In this document: in pieces, positions 26,173 through 35,046 of the stretch | Layout: each line of letters starts with the position of its first letter | Numbering within the stretch: the stretch's first letter is position 1 | Source: JAZGER01 sp036480335 | Lineage (GTDB): Bacteria > Pseudomonadota > Gammaproteobacteria > DSM-19610 | DNA length: 52,477 nucleotides | Assembly (NCBI GenBank): GCA_036480335.1 | Contig: JAZGGH010000066.1 | Location: 1-52,477, forward strand | Reading direction: 5' to 3' | The notes under the pieces: model-generated | Told to the model about the DNA's origin: nothing | The model's input: only the letters and a program-made list of their open reading frames with translations | Database searches by the model: none | Program-made: the position numbers and the translations under genes

Positions 26173-27001
26173 ATATCTCGGAATATTTATTTTTCTCTTC
26201 ACCACATTCTGCTCAACCAGTGCATTTAGCTTTGAAAATCCAAAAACAAATGCCGTGCCTGGCGGTATTTTCATCGCTCCACTGCCTGCCAGTAAAACAA
26301 GGCCCGTGGTTCATTATGGGAATAAACGTGTCATGGTGGTAAAGGACGATGATCAATGGTGGGCAATATTCGGCATTCCGCTGGCCGCCAAGCCGGGCAA
26401 TCATCACCTGACTGTTCAGGGTGAAGATAACATCAAACGCAAGCTGGGCTTTTATATCAACGATAAAACCTACGAAAGCCAACACATCACACTGAAAAAT
26501 AAACGCATGGTTAATCCTGAAAAACGTGACATGAAACGCATCTTGCGTGAACAAAAAGAAATTCGTAGCGCCCTGGCAAACTGGGATGACAGAACACCGA
26601 ATACCATGCATTTTGAACTACCTGTTAGCGCACCGATGAGCAGTCGATTCGGCCTACGCCGCTTTTTCAATGAACAGCCCAGAAACCCCCACAGTGGCCT
26701 CGACCTGGCAGCCCCGGCAGGTACCGACATACATGCACCTGCTGCGGGCATTGTTTCCACCACTGGAGACTATTATTTTAACGGCAAAACTGTCTTCATT
26801 GATCACGGTCAGGGGCTGGTAACCATGTATTGTCACCTGTCAGAGATCGATGTAAAACCTGGACAAAGCGTCAAAACGGGTGACACGATTGGTGCAGTTG
26901 GCAAAACAGGGCGCGTAACCGGTGCCCATTTGCACTGGAGTGTCAGCCTGAATAATACGCGGGTCGATCCCGAACTGCTCATTTTCCGTCCTGAGCACTA
27001 A
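26165..27001 (+). CDS. M23 family metallopeptidase, exported
   Basis: The 278-residue product has a signal peptide (about 1-21) and a LysM-free N-terminal beta region, then an intact M23 lysostaphin-like domain (about 155-275). The zinc ligands are visible: His176 and Asp180 in PHSGLDLA, and His257 in GAHLHWSV, with His255 as the second catalytic His. Such enzymes cut peptidoglycan cross-bridges or stems. The gene overlaps xseA by 8 bp, so it is translationally coupled; an M23 gene next to xseA recurs in gammaproteobacteria. Exact cleavage site unknown. Confidence 0.9.
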   Translation: MIRYLGIFIFLFTTFCSTSAFSFENPKTNAVPGGIFIAPLPASKTRPVVHYGNKRVMVVKDDDQWWAIFGIPLAAKPGNHHLTVQGEDNIKRKLGFYINDKTYESQHITLKNKRMVNPEKRDMKRILREQKEIRSALANWDDRTPNTMHFELPVSAPMSSRFGLRRFFNEQPRNPHSGLDLAAPAGTDIHAPAAGIVSTTGDYYFNGKTVFIDHGQGLVTMYCHLSEIDVKPGQSVKTGDTIGAVGKTGRVTGAHLHWSVSLNNTRVDPELLIFRPEH

Positions 27002-27326
27002 AATACTCATTCCTGAATTTAGAAAATGCTGAATGCTAGTGAGTCTTGCGAACCGCATCTGTCGCAATTGATGCGCTTTGTTCCTCATCACATCCTACAT
27101 TGTTGATCCAGCTTTAAGATAATTCATGGCCTGTTGCGCTTAAGTAAGTGTTATTCTAGACGAATATAAGGCAAATGGTATATTGACTACAACAAAACCT
27201 CAGCGTAGTATTATTACAATAACAGCCAACAATAACAGCCAACAATAACAGCCAACAATAACAGCCAGGCTGTTGGGTAAGTTTACTACAATCAACAATT
27301 TAACAACATATTCAGGGGAATCTCCT
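27002..27326. other. Upstream region of the large ELW-repeat gene
   Basis: A 325-bp AT-rich spacer with no supportable gene. Its notable content is the 13-bp tandem repeat at 27217-27268 and an adjoining dyad at 27260-27274. The promoter of the gene starting at 27327 should lie here but is not fixed by eye. Confidence 0.5.
27217..27268. repeat. Four tandem copies of a 13-bp unit, plus a 15-bp dyad
   Basis: The unit CAATAACAGCCAA occurs three times exactly and a fourth time ending in G, with no spacers. The last copy runs into AACAGCC A GGCTGTT (27260-27274), a perfect inverted repeat. The array ends about 58 bp before the start of the large ELW-repeat gene, a position where copy-number change could alter expression. 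Confidence 0.9.
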
Positions 27327-30300
27327 ATGTTATACCGTCTTAAAACTGGTCAGTTTTATTCATTATTGGCAGGCATCTGCCTGTTAATAGCAACTATGAT
27401 TTCGCCGCCATCACTGGCAAATCCGCTGCTGGTTGATGATATTAACAAATCAACCCAAACACACTCTCATCTTACAACCATCTTCAGAACTGACGATCTG
27501 ATAAACGGAAAAACGATTTTTACAACCAACCAACCTGGATTATTCACATATAATGGAACCAGCACCGAAAAAATCTATGATACATCTATTACAGATATAA
27601 AAATCATAGGTAATACAGGGTACTTTGTTGATTATAAAACCCTCTTTAAAACAGATGGAACACCTGCGGGTACAGTACCATTATTTACCTCAGATTATCT
27701 GGGATATGTAAGAGAAACGATCCAGCTTGGATCTGAAGCAATCATCGTTACCAGTCCGTACGGAAAAAAACAAAAGCTCTGGAAAACAGATGGCACTCCA
27801 GCGGGTACCGAACTACTCAAAACATTTGATTACATCCATACCGGTCTGGTTTTGTATCATGGCGAGCTTTTTTTCGCTGCCGACGATGGAACCACTGGCA
27901 GTGAATTCTGGAAAACGGACGGAACCACGGCGGGTACTGTTCTGGTTAAAGATATTCGCCCTGATCTGGGTCAGGGAAGCGGTTCACGTCCGAGGGGGCT
28001 TACTGTGTACAATAACCAGTTGCTGTTTGGTGCACATGCAGGTCAGGATATAGGTCGAGAACTCTGGACTTCTGATGGAACAACTGCAGGTACACAGGTA
28101 TTTCTTGATATAAAACCGGGCGGTAACAGTAGTGATCCTGCGTATTTTATCGAGTTCAACAATGCTCTGTATTTTACGGTTTTTAATACAGCACGGGGTG
28201 ACTATTCTCTCTGGAAGACGGATGGAAGCGCATCGGGTACAGTGAAAACAGTCGACTCTCTGGGTGAAGGCAGGCCGCCTTTTTTTGAATATAATAATGA
28301 ACTGTATTATACCGGATATAACCAGACGATTGGCGACGAGCTCTGGAAAACGGATGGCACAGAATCTGGAACAATGCTGGTCAAGGACATCAACCCTGGA
28401 ACAGGCAGCAGTACTCCCAGTCATTTCACCATTGTTGATCAAACCCTGTTTTTTATTGCTGATGATGGCACTCATGGCAGTGAGCTTTGGAAAACAGACG
28501 GCACAAGTACTGGAACGATACTGGTCAAGGATATTCGCCCAGGCAATAAAGACAGTTTTCCAAAATACAGGCAACGATACGACGATTGGGACAATCTGGC
28601 AATAACCGCTTTTAATCATGAGCTGTATTTTCTAGCCAGGACAGCATGGAATGATTATGGTATCTGGAAAAGTGATGGCACCCAACAAGGTACAGTTTTT
28701 GTCAAGGATGTGACAGCAGGTCATTATACAACAGAGGCCGAAACCGATCCGGCTGATTTCACAATAATCAACAATGAATTGCATTTTGTTGCCAGCCGAA
28801 TTGATGCAAATGGTGATACTCGCGAGGGTTTCTGGAAAACTAATGCAGCCAATAATACCGAACTGGTCGTAGATACCCGATTAATACCGACAGGATCGAG
28901 CAATCCTCAAGACTTGATTGAACACAACGGGAAGACGCTGTTTTTTGCTAATGACGGTAGCAAGTGGCAACTGCGGTCAACAGATGGCTCCTCTTCTGTA
29001 CCGATCACTGATCAGGGGTTTAGGAGTGTTGGTGACTTAATGGAATGGAACGGCAGTCTGTACTTCGATGCCAGCACGCTTGAAAATGATGAATCCCATT
29101 ACTGGAAAACAGATGGCACTGCTGCCGGTACTGTTCAACTAACCCCTGGCGGCATTAGTGTTGTGAGTAGACTTGCTGATATGAATGGAGCATTTTATTT
29201 CTTCACCAAAGATACCTCCTCAAATTCCCGCGCCCTGTGGAAATCTAATGGAACTCGTTCAGGAACTATGAAAGTGAAAGACGGCTTTGTGGCAACCTCT
29301 AGAACCTCCATCGTCAATGGAAACACATTATTTTTCACTGCAAATGATGGGATAAGTGGAATGGAACTCTGGAAAACGAACGGCACCACTGCAACAACTG
29401 TTCTGGTAAAAGATATCCGTCAAGGACAGGATGGTAATGGCAACCCTCGCAGCAGTGTTCCGAATCAATTTCAGGTAGTGGGAAGCAATCTGTTTTTCAC
29501 CGCAGAAAAACCTTCCTATCAATACAATCTGTATAAAACAGATGGTAGCGCTGCGGGTACCGTAAAAGTTCTTCCGAATGTCATTGGTGATCGTCGTTTC
29601 GTCGGTGATCGTTACTACTTTACTCAGGCAACCGATACGGCTGGTACTGAACTTTGGTCCTATGATTCTGTTACAAACGTAACGGCTCTGGTCAAAGATA
29701 TTAATCCTGGTTCGGGATTGAGTAATCCAAAAATAATTGGTGAGCTCAATGGTGAGTTACTGTTCTATGCTACAGATAATGCCAATGGGGGTGCCATCTG
29801 GAAAACCAATGGAACCGAAATGGGTACTGTCGTTATAAAAAAGAATATTCTGTTTTATACCGATATAAAAACCCTGGCTACAACAGGCAATACTCTCTAT
29901 TTTTATTCGCCATTTGCAGCAAGCGGAGCTTCAATATGGCAAACTGATGGTACTGCAGCTGGTACCAGAACAATTCAGGATGTTGAACCAGCGCACCCTA
30001 CTAACAACTCAAGCTGGAGATACATTACTGATGCTGTTGTAGTCAATGGCGATATCTATTTTACAGCCGAAGAATATTCATCAGGTACCGGACATGAGCT
30101 ATGGAAGATCAATGGAGCTGATAGTACTGCAGTGCTTGTTGCTGATCTCAGAAGTGGTTCTCTTAGTGGTGTACAGTCCATTCTGGACGTCGTCGGCAAC
30201 TCCATCTATTTATCAGCAGATAATGGAATCACCGGCAATGAACTTTGGCGTTATTCCGTAGCGACGACACCTGGAACAGCCGCTTTCGGTGACTTCGTCT

Positions 30301-31277
30301 GGAATGACCTGAATGGAGATGGTATTCAGGATGCCAGTGAAACCGGTATACCGGGGATTTCAATAGAGCTGCAAAGCTGCAGTGGGCAAGCCATTAATAC
30401 CACCACCACGGCAAACAATGGCAGCTATAGTTTTGCCAATCTGGCACCGGGCAGTTACCGAATGCAGTTCAGCCTGCCAGCCGGTCACCTCTTCAGCCCG
30501 GAAAAGGCAGCGGGTAACTACCGACTGGATAGCAATGTCAATGTGAACACGGGTATTACCCAGTGCTACAGCATGGCGATGGCTCAGGAAAGACTGTCAG
30601 TGGATGTTGGTATGATGCCAGAGCCCCCTGTAGGCGGTAATCCGTCAATGACGCTAGCAGTCAGTGCCAACGGTGCATCGACCCGGAAACCTGGGCCGGT
30701 TTTGAGTACAGGTAGTACCGTGAACTGGACCTACACGGTCGCCAATACCGGAGGCACTGTGCTCAATAACATCTATATTCGAGGGCGTCAGAAAGTACCT
30801 GTCTTCGGTAGCTGGACTACACTGTGCAGCATCGGCACCATCCAGCCGGGTACAACGGGAAGTTGCAGCACGTCAGATGCTGCTGTATCCGGAAACTACA
30901 AGTCACTGATTGTTGCCAGAGCCTCTTCCAGTGATGGTGTAAATCTGGAGAGTATTGTTCCGGCCTTTTATAAAGGCGAGGCAGGCACCCCACCACCTGC
31001 TGGCAATGATGTGGTTACCCTGAAGAATGCAATCTACTTTACCGGCTCAAAGAAACTGTGGATACGTGCGCAGTCAGATGCCAGCCCGGCAGGCTCTGCT
31101 ATTATAAAGGCCAGTGTAATTGTTAATGGTGTTGAGCAAGACCTGGGAACTATCGGCTGGAAAGCGGATAAGGGTTTTTATCAGCAGGTATTCTTTGATA
31201 TTGCCACTGTACCGAGCTCTATTACCCTGAGCAGTGACCAGGGAGGCAGTGTAAGTGGTGGTGTTCAGGTGAAATAA
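27327..31277 (+). CDS. Large secreted ELWxxDGT-repeat protein with SdrD-like and C-terminal module
   Basis: I start at the ATG at 27327 (MLYRLKTGQF), with AGGGGA 8 bases upstream; an in-frame start 54 bp earlier lacks a site. The 1316-residue product has a signal peptide ending SLA|NP. About 18-19 repeats follow with ELWKTDGT(x)AGT variants, each followed by a KDIxPG-like turn and a YFxADDG-like strand (about 40-985). An SdrD B-like domain is next (about 985-1100, with a DLNGDGIQD calcium-binding loop). An Ig-like domain (about 1104-1225, LCSIGTIQPGTTGSC) and a terminal domain (about 1229-1316, KNAIYFTGSKKLWIRA and KGFYQQVFFDI) complete it. This is the only full-length family member on the plus strand. 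Cell-surface or released; ligand unknown. Confidence 0.93.
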   Translation: MLYRLKTGQFYSLLAGICLLIATMISPPSLANPLLVDDINKSTQTHSHLTTIFRTDDLINGKTIFTTNQPGLFTYNGTSTEKIYDTSITDIKIIGNTGYFVDYKTLFKTDGTPAGTVPLFTSDYLGYVRETIQLGSEAIIVTSPYGKKQKLWKTDGTPAGTELLKTFDYIHTGLVLYHGELFFAADDGTTGSEFWKTDGTTAGTVLVKDIRPDLGQGSGSRPRGLTVYNNQLLFGAHAGQDIGRELWTSDGTTAGTQVFLDIKPGGNSSDPAYFIEFNNALYFTVFNTARGDYSLWKTDGSASGTVKTVDSLGEGRPPFFEYNNELYYTGYNQTIGDELWKTDGTESGTMLVKDINPGTGSSTPSHFTIVDQTLFFIADDGTHGSELWKTDGTSTGTILVKDIRPGNKDSFPKYRQRYDDWDNLAITAFNHELYFLARTAWNDYGIWKSDGTQQGTVFVKDVTAGHYTTEAETDPADFTIINNELHFVASRIDANGDTREGFWKTNAANNTELVVDTRLIPTGSSNPQDLIEHNGKTLFFANDGSKWQLRSTDGSSSVPITDQGFRSVGDLMEWNGSLYFDASTLENDESHYWKTDGTAAGTVQLTPGGISVVSRLADMNGAFYFFTKDTSSNSRALWKSNGTRSGTMKVKDGFVATSRTSIVNGNTLFFTANDGISGMELWKTNGTTATTVLVKDIRQGQDGNGNPRSSVPNQFQVVGSNLFFTAEKPSYQYNLYKTDGSAAGTVKVLPNVIGDRRFVGDRYYFTQATDTAGTELWSYDSVTNVTALVKDINPGSGLSNPKIIGELNGELLFYATDNANGGAIWKTNGTEMGTVVIKKNILFYTDIKTLATTGNTLYFYSPFAASGASIWQTDGTAAGTRTIQDVEPAHPTNNSSWRYITDAVVVNGDIYFTAEEYSSGTGHELWKINGADSTAVLVADLRSGSLSGVQSILDVVGNSIYLSADNGITGNELWRYSVATTPGTAAFGDFVWNDLNGDGIQDASETGIPGISIELQSCSGQAINTTTTANNGSYSFANLAPGSYRMQFSLPAGHLFSPEKAAGNYRLDSNVNVNTGITQCYSMAMAQERLSVDVGMMPEPPVGGNPSMTLAVSANGASTRKPGPVLSTGSTVNWTYTVANTGGTVLNNIYIRGRQKVPVFGSWTTLCSIGTIQPGTTGSCSTSDAAVSGNYKSLIVARASSSDGVNLESIVPAFYKGEAGTPPPAGNDVVTLKNAIYFTGSKKLWIRAQSDASPAGSAIIKASVIVNGVEQDLGTIGWKADKGFYQQVFFDIATVPSSITLSSDQGGSVSGGVQVK

Positions 31278-31288
31278 CGAGGATTAAA

Positions 31289-31331
31289 ATCTGTGCTGCC
31301 TGACCCGGAAGACCTGAGCAGCAGCGCAGAT
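31289..31331 (+). terminator. Weak hairpin after the large ELW-repeat gene
   Basis: Arms ATCTGTGCTGC (31289-31299) and GCAGCGCAGAT (31321-31331) pair with one G-T and begin 12 bp after the stop codon. Only a short T-rich stretch follows, so termination is plausible but not sure. Confidence 0.4.
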
Positions 31332-31564
31332 ATCTTATTCTTAAATACTGCATAACATCTTTTTCGCGGCGACTGCTCTACACACAAAACAACTCGTATT
31401 AATTTGAATATACATAAAGATTGCAATAAATACCCAAAGTAAAATTGGGAAAAATATTCTAAAGCAGGTGTATACAGGTTATACGCTTCTCAGTAAATTC
31501 AGTATTGACAAAATTTACTACCTGTATTTTAATACAGCACTGCTATTATTAACAGTTATGATAA
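31332..31564. other. AT-rich spacer before the XRE gene pair
   Basis: No gene is supportable. The region is AT-rich with no ribosome site before the first XRE start, and no clear operator was found by eye. Confidence 0.4.
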
Positions 31565-32008
31565 ATGAAAAACCCAACCCACATCACCCTATCGAGAAAA
31601 ATCAGATCAATGCGGCAAATGCGAGGCTGGTCACAGGAAAAGCTCGCTGAAAAAGCATCGTTACATCGCACTCATATTGGTGCTATCGAACGCTGTGAAG
31701 TCAATATAACCCTGAAAACACTGACCATGATCGCAACTGCCCTGGATGCTCAAGTCACTGTATTATTAATAAACAATCAGGATAAAGACAAACCTGACAA
31801 ACAGATCAGAGAAAATCAATTTGCTTATACATCCTCTATTTCATCTGTTATTTACTGCATAACACCGCATAAAAACAGTAGAACAAAACAAAATGCCATA
31901 TATATACGGCAGATTGCTGGTTATAGTCCGTCGACACAAAGGCATAACTACCCTGTAATGCCTATGTATGAGCATATCGGCAAGGAAGCTACTCGCACGC
32001 AATATTAA
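31565..32008 (+). CDS. XRE-family regulator with atypical C-terminal tail
   Basis: The 147-residue product has an XRE helix-turn-helix at about residues 8-65 (IRSMRQMRGWSQEKLAEKAS then LHRTHIGAIERCEVN and LKTLTMIATALD). After residue 72 the sequence (DKDKPDKQIRENQFAYTSS onward) shows no domain and has unusual composition, so this tail may be the result of an earlier frame change. No ribosome site is obvious before the ATG. It overlaps the next XRE gene by 41 bp in another frame. The two HTHs are clearly related, pointing to a tandem duplication. Target unknown. Confidence 0.6.
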   Translation: MKNPTHITLSRKIRSMRQMRGWSQEKLAEKASLHRTHIGAIERCEVNITLKTLTMIATALDAQVTVLLINNQDKDKPDKQIRENQFAYTSSISSVIYCITPHKNSRTKQNAIYIRQIAGYSPSTQRHNYPVMPMYEHIGKEATRTQY

Positions 32009-32348
32009 ACTGAACCGGACACGGATTGGCTGGTCGCAGGAAACGCTTGCCGAACTCAGTGGACTCCACAGAAGTTATATCGGCGCCATTGAGCGTGGCG
32101 AACATAATATTGGACTCGACAACATAGAACGCCTTGCAAATACATTTGGCATTCATGTACTGGAATTGATTGGTGGCCAGCCTTTTACTGAGCATCCCGC
32201 GATAAAAAAAACAGATGCAGAGATGTCACAAACAACACACACCATCCATAAACGTATTCTAATTGAGCTTTTGAAACAGAGCGAGGACAGTGATTTCGAA
32301 CTAGCCCTGCTCTACCTGGAACACAATGGTGTTGTTATTCATAACTGA
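31968..32348 (+). CDS. XRE-family transcriptional regulator
   Basis: A 126-residue protein with a clean XRE domain at about residues 8-68: LLARNIKLNRTRIGWSQETL, then LHRSYIGAIERGEHNIGLDN and LANTFGIHVLELI. The remainder (about 85-126) is helical with no known domain. The ATG at 31968 puts LLARN at the expected distance from the N-terminus. It lies convergent to, and only 8 bp from, the stop of the minus-strand ferredoxin-reductase-like gene. It overlaps the preceding, related XRE gene. It probably binds DNA as a dimer; regulon unknown. Confidence 0.8.
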   Translation: MSISARKLLARNIKLNRTRIGWSQETLAELSGLHRSYIGAIERGEHNIGLDNIERLANTFGIHVLELIGGQPFTEHPAIKKTDAEMSQTTHTIHKRILIELLKQSEDSDFELALLYLEHNGVVIHN

Positions 32349-32356
32349 TACCTCTT

Positions 32357-33835
32357 TTAATTTGCCCTGATCGGTTCCAGCCTAATCCGCTTATCGAGAA
32401 CAGCAGCCTTCCTTTCAAGCAAGCTACTGATACTCAGACAACTGTCATCAGGGGCGCAGATATAAATATCATGGCTACCTATATCCTGACAGTCCGGTAT
32501 CAGTCTGTTTTCCAGAGACTGTTCTAGCTCAATATCTGTGGCCACTTTCAACGGCATATAATGAAATTCATCAAGGGCATCTGCCCAGGATCTACACAAA
32601 TTATTCAGATAGGGTTTATCTGCCGAAAACAGCCAGTACAATCGAATTTCATCAGCGGAGTTAATTGCCATAGCATGCTCAATGAGACTTTTTATTGCTG
32701 CAAAACCATTTTCAACAGCGATAAAAATCAGTGGCCTGGAGGACTCGGCATCCAGCATAAAATCCCCGTAGGGAGCCTTTACCATAACGGATTGTCCAGC
32801 CTGCAGTTCATTGGCAGCAAATTGCCAAAAACCCGCATTAGACTGATCTGACAGATGAAATTGCAATGCCGAATCATCACAGGGGCAACTCGCAATGGCT
32901 GCCTCGGAACTGGAGCCATCGGCAAACTGTAATCGTGCAAACTGGCCGGACAAAAACTGTAATCGCTGTTGGTCCTGATAACGACATTGTACGACAATCG
33001 TATTGTCGATACGCTCAACCTGCTGTACCTGTAAAGATAGTTGCTGAACCTCTACATCATTACTTGAGCCTGCGACATCAACATCAATAACAATATCAGT
33101 CACTGCGGTATGATTGCAGGCTAGGAAATAGCCGTTGGAGATATCTGAATCAGACAGGGGCTGAGCATCATCCTTTATACGATTGATGCCACCAGAAACC
33201 AGTTTAACCCGACACCTGCCGCAACTACCATCAGTACACCCATAGGGCAAACTAACGCCGCCACGCAAACCCGCATCGAGTACATCTGTTGATCCTTCCG
33301 AGAAAAATTCCTGGCCACTGGGCATTACCCTGACATGCGCCGCCATTACCCGAAGGAAAGCCTCTCTGGCGAGTAAACTATCCGGCAGAGGCTCTAGCTC
33401 CTCTCCTTCCAGCGCATGCAGAAACCAGGCCTTGAAATGATTAATAGCCTCAAATGTATCTTCCTTATAATCACCAGAAAGCGATGCTACCCTCGGTTTT
33501 AACTCATTCATCAACCCGGCATAACGACTGACTTCGGCTTGCGCTGCAGCCAGTTCCTGACTCATTATACCGATACGTTCCATCAAAGTTTCCGCATCGG
33601 GCAGGACAGCATCCTTGCGCAAGCGTTTCGCTAAAGCATTTTCGATATAACGATCAACTTTTTCGAGCATGGTACTGTCTTCAAGCTCAACATTAGGGTA
33701 TACACGTTGTAGTTCCTTGATATCCAGCATACCTTCAAATGCAATCAATTCACCGTTACGTATTTTCTTTTGCAGAGAGCCCCTTTTGGTACCCACCAGC
33801 CTTGCAGCCCTGGAGAGAGTCAGATATTGGGTCAT
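32357..33835 (-). CDS. HTH-like / [2Fe-2S] ferredoxin / reductase-like fusion protein
   Basis: The 492-residue product has three parts. Residues about 4-45 (LTLSRAARLVGTKRGSLQKK and following) look like an excisionase/MerR-type helix-turn-helix. Residues 55-145 are a helical linker. Residues about 165-250 are a plant-type ferredoxin with Cys200, Cys205, Cys208 and Cys240 (GCTDGSCGRCRVK and YFLACNH). Residues about 262-490 resemble a ferredoxin-NADP-reductase-like FAD and NAD module. The FAD motif R-x-Y-S is replaced by SSSEAAIAS, and the NAD loop expected as GGTGFAP reads AVENGFAA, so cofactor binding may be lost. It follows a 122-aa protein by 14 bp. A redox-sensing regulator is my inference; an oxidoreductase remains possible. 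Confidence 0.75.
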   Translation of the reverse strand: MTQYLTLSRAARLVGTKRGSLQKKIRNGELIAFEGMLDIKELQRVYPNVELEDSTMLEKVDRYIENALAKRLRKDAVLPDAETLMERIGIMSQELAAAQAEVSRYAGLMNELKPRVASLSGDYKEDTFEAINHFKAWFLHALEGEELEPLPDSLLAREAFLRVMAAHVRVMPSGQEFFSEGSTDVLDAGLRGGVSLPYGCTDGSCGRCRVKLVSGGINRIKDDAQPLSDSDISNGYFLACNHTAVTDIVIDVDVAGSSNDVEVQQLSLQVQQVERIDNTIVVQCRYQDQQRLQFLSGQFARLQFADGSSSEAAIASCPCDDSALQFHLSDQSNAGFWQFAANELQAGQSVMVKAPYGDFMLDAESSRPLIFIAVENGFAAIKSLIEHAMAINSADEIRLYWLFSADKPYLNNLCRSWADALDEFHYMPLKVATDIELEQSLENRLIPDCQDIGSHDIYICAPDDSCLSISSLLERKAAVLDKRIRLEPIRAN

Positions 33836-33849
33836 TATTTTTCCTCCAA

Positions 33850-34218
33850 CTACTTTTCTATTGCGTTGCGATACAGAAAACTGCCGAATTCATGCCGGCC
33901 TTTTCTCAGTCGTTTGTATTGCCTGACCATCAGTATCATTTTTTTAATTGTCTGGTGATTAATCGTTGGCACACCTAAACCAATCAGTATAGGAATTTCA
34001 TCTCCCTCCACTTCGGCAATTTCAATAAAATTCTGCATTCGATTCACATTGGATGCAACTTCACTCAACATCTGCCTCAGTGTACAAAATCGACAACACC
34101 AGATAACATCCCTGCCTTCAAAATGGCCAGTAAAGCGCAGTCTGGCTAACTGATCATTCTCACCCTGATCAAGCCTTGTATACGAATCATCCGTCAAACC
34201 GGAATCAGGATAGCCCAT
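33850..34218 (-). CDS. Conserved-looking protein with a CCxxC motif, partner of the fusion gene
   Basis: The 122-residue product (start MGYPDSGLTDD at ATG 34218; a TTG in the terminator T run is unlikely) contains GHFEGRDVIWCCRFCTLRQM near residues 32-51. Its C-terminus is basic (VRQYKRLRKGRHEFG). A polar segment NRMQNFIEIAEVEGDEIP and a LIGLGVPTINHQTIKKM helix are visible. I do not recognise the family. It lies 14 bp upstream of the HTH-ferredoxin-reductase-like gene, so the two are probably co-transcribed and may work together. A hairpin sits directly upstream. Confidence 0.65.
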   Translation of the reverse strand: MGYPDSGLTDDSYTRLDQGENDQLARLRFTGHFEGRDVIWCCRFCTLRQMLSEVASNVNRMQNFIEIAEVEGDEIPILIGLGVPTINHQTIKKMILMVRQYKRLRKGRHEFGSFLYRNAIEK

Positions 34219-34230
34219 AATTAAAAACAA

Positions 34231-34257
34231 AAAAGGGTATCAATTGATACCCCTTTT
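34231..34257 (-). terminator. Bidirectional-type terminator after mlaA
   Basis: AAAAGGGTATC AATT GATACCC followed by CTTTTT forms a strong hairpin with A/T runs on both sides. It begins 6 bp after the mlaA stop (minus strand) and separates mlaA from the next minus-strand gene, whose start is 13 bp beyond. Confidence 0.85.
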
Positions 34258-34262
34258 TATCA

Positions 34263-34988
34263 CTATGGCTCGTCAAATAATTCATCAAAAAAGTCGGGTT
34301 CTGGTGGATTTCCATCATGTAAACGGTTCCATCTTAGCTGCCGGTAGGCCTCTCTGATCGAGATATATCTATCAATGGAGGTTTCGTCAAGCACCCTGGT
34401 CGTTTCCAGTAAGTCAGCACGTACGCTCACAGTTTTCATAGCATTAGCAGAATACCTGACGGGTGTTGATCGATACAATGTTGGATTCAGTAGCCAGTCA
34501 AAAGGAAGCCCTGCAAAATCACGCACATTGCTGGGTCCCAGCAGTGGTAACATCAGATAGGCGCCTTGACCAACCCCCCAGACACCCATTGTCTGCCCAA
34601 AATCTTCCTGATGTTTTGGTAAATCCCAGCCAGTAGCTATATCAAATAGCCCGGCCAGTCCGAAGGTACTGTTAAAGGTAAAACGCATCAAATCAGACAT
34701 GGCATCAGCTGGCTTCCATTGCAACAGCTGATTGACGATGGTCAGTGGCTCACCAAGATTTGAGAAAAAATTACGCACACTCGTACGGACAACAGACGGT
34801 ATCGTCTTTTTATACCCCTTCGCCACCGGTTTGAGAACAGCTCGATCAATAGTGTCATTGAATTTATAGCTGTAGCGATTCACTTTTTCCAGTGGATCAT
34901 ACGCATCATCATACGCGGGGATCTGTGCACAACCGCCCAGGATCAGTGCCATACACAGAAAAGCAAAACAGCAAATTTTTCTCTTCAT
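34263..34988 (-). CDS. mlaA: MlaA (VacJ) outer-membrane lipoprotein
   Basis: MlaA removes misplaced phospholipids from the outer leaflet of the outer membrane and passes them to the Mla pathway. I start at the ATG 27 bp inside the longest frame because MKRKICCFAFLCMALILGGC then gives a normal lipoprotein signal, with GGAT upstream. The lipobox is LGGC. Family motifs are present: YDPLEKVNRYSYKFND, NFFSNLGEPLTIVNQLLQ, RFTFNSTFGLAGLFD and DFGQTMGVWGVGQGAYLMLP. The 241-aa length is normal. It is the last gene after der on the minus strand, 58 bp away. No other mla genes are in the window. Confidence 0.93.
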   Translation of the reverse strand: MKRKICCFAFLCMALILGGCAQIPAYDDAYDPLEKVNRYSYKFNDTIDRAVLKPVAKGYKKTIPSVVRTSVRNFFSNLGEPLTIVNQLLQWKPADAMSDLMRFTFNSTFGLAGLFDIATGWDLPKHQEDFGQTMGVWGVGQGAYLMLPLLGPSNVRDFAGLPFDWLLNPTLYRSTPVRYSANAMKTVSVRADLLETTRVLDETSIDRYISIREAYRQLRWNRLHDGNPPEPDFFDELFDEP

Positions 34989-35046
34989 ACAACCATCCGT
35001 TTTCGTATTATTCATTTTGCACGTTTATAGCACAAGCTATGGAATC

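Noticed and set aside
27217..27268. Possible CRISPR array
   Set aside because: The 13-bp units are contiguous with no spacers and no cas genes are near.
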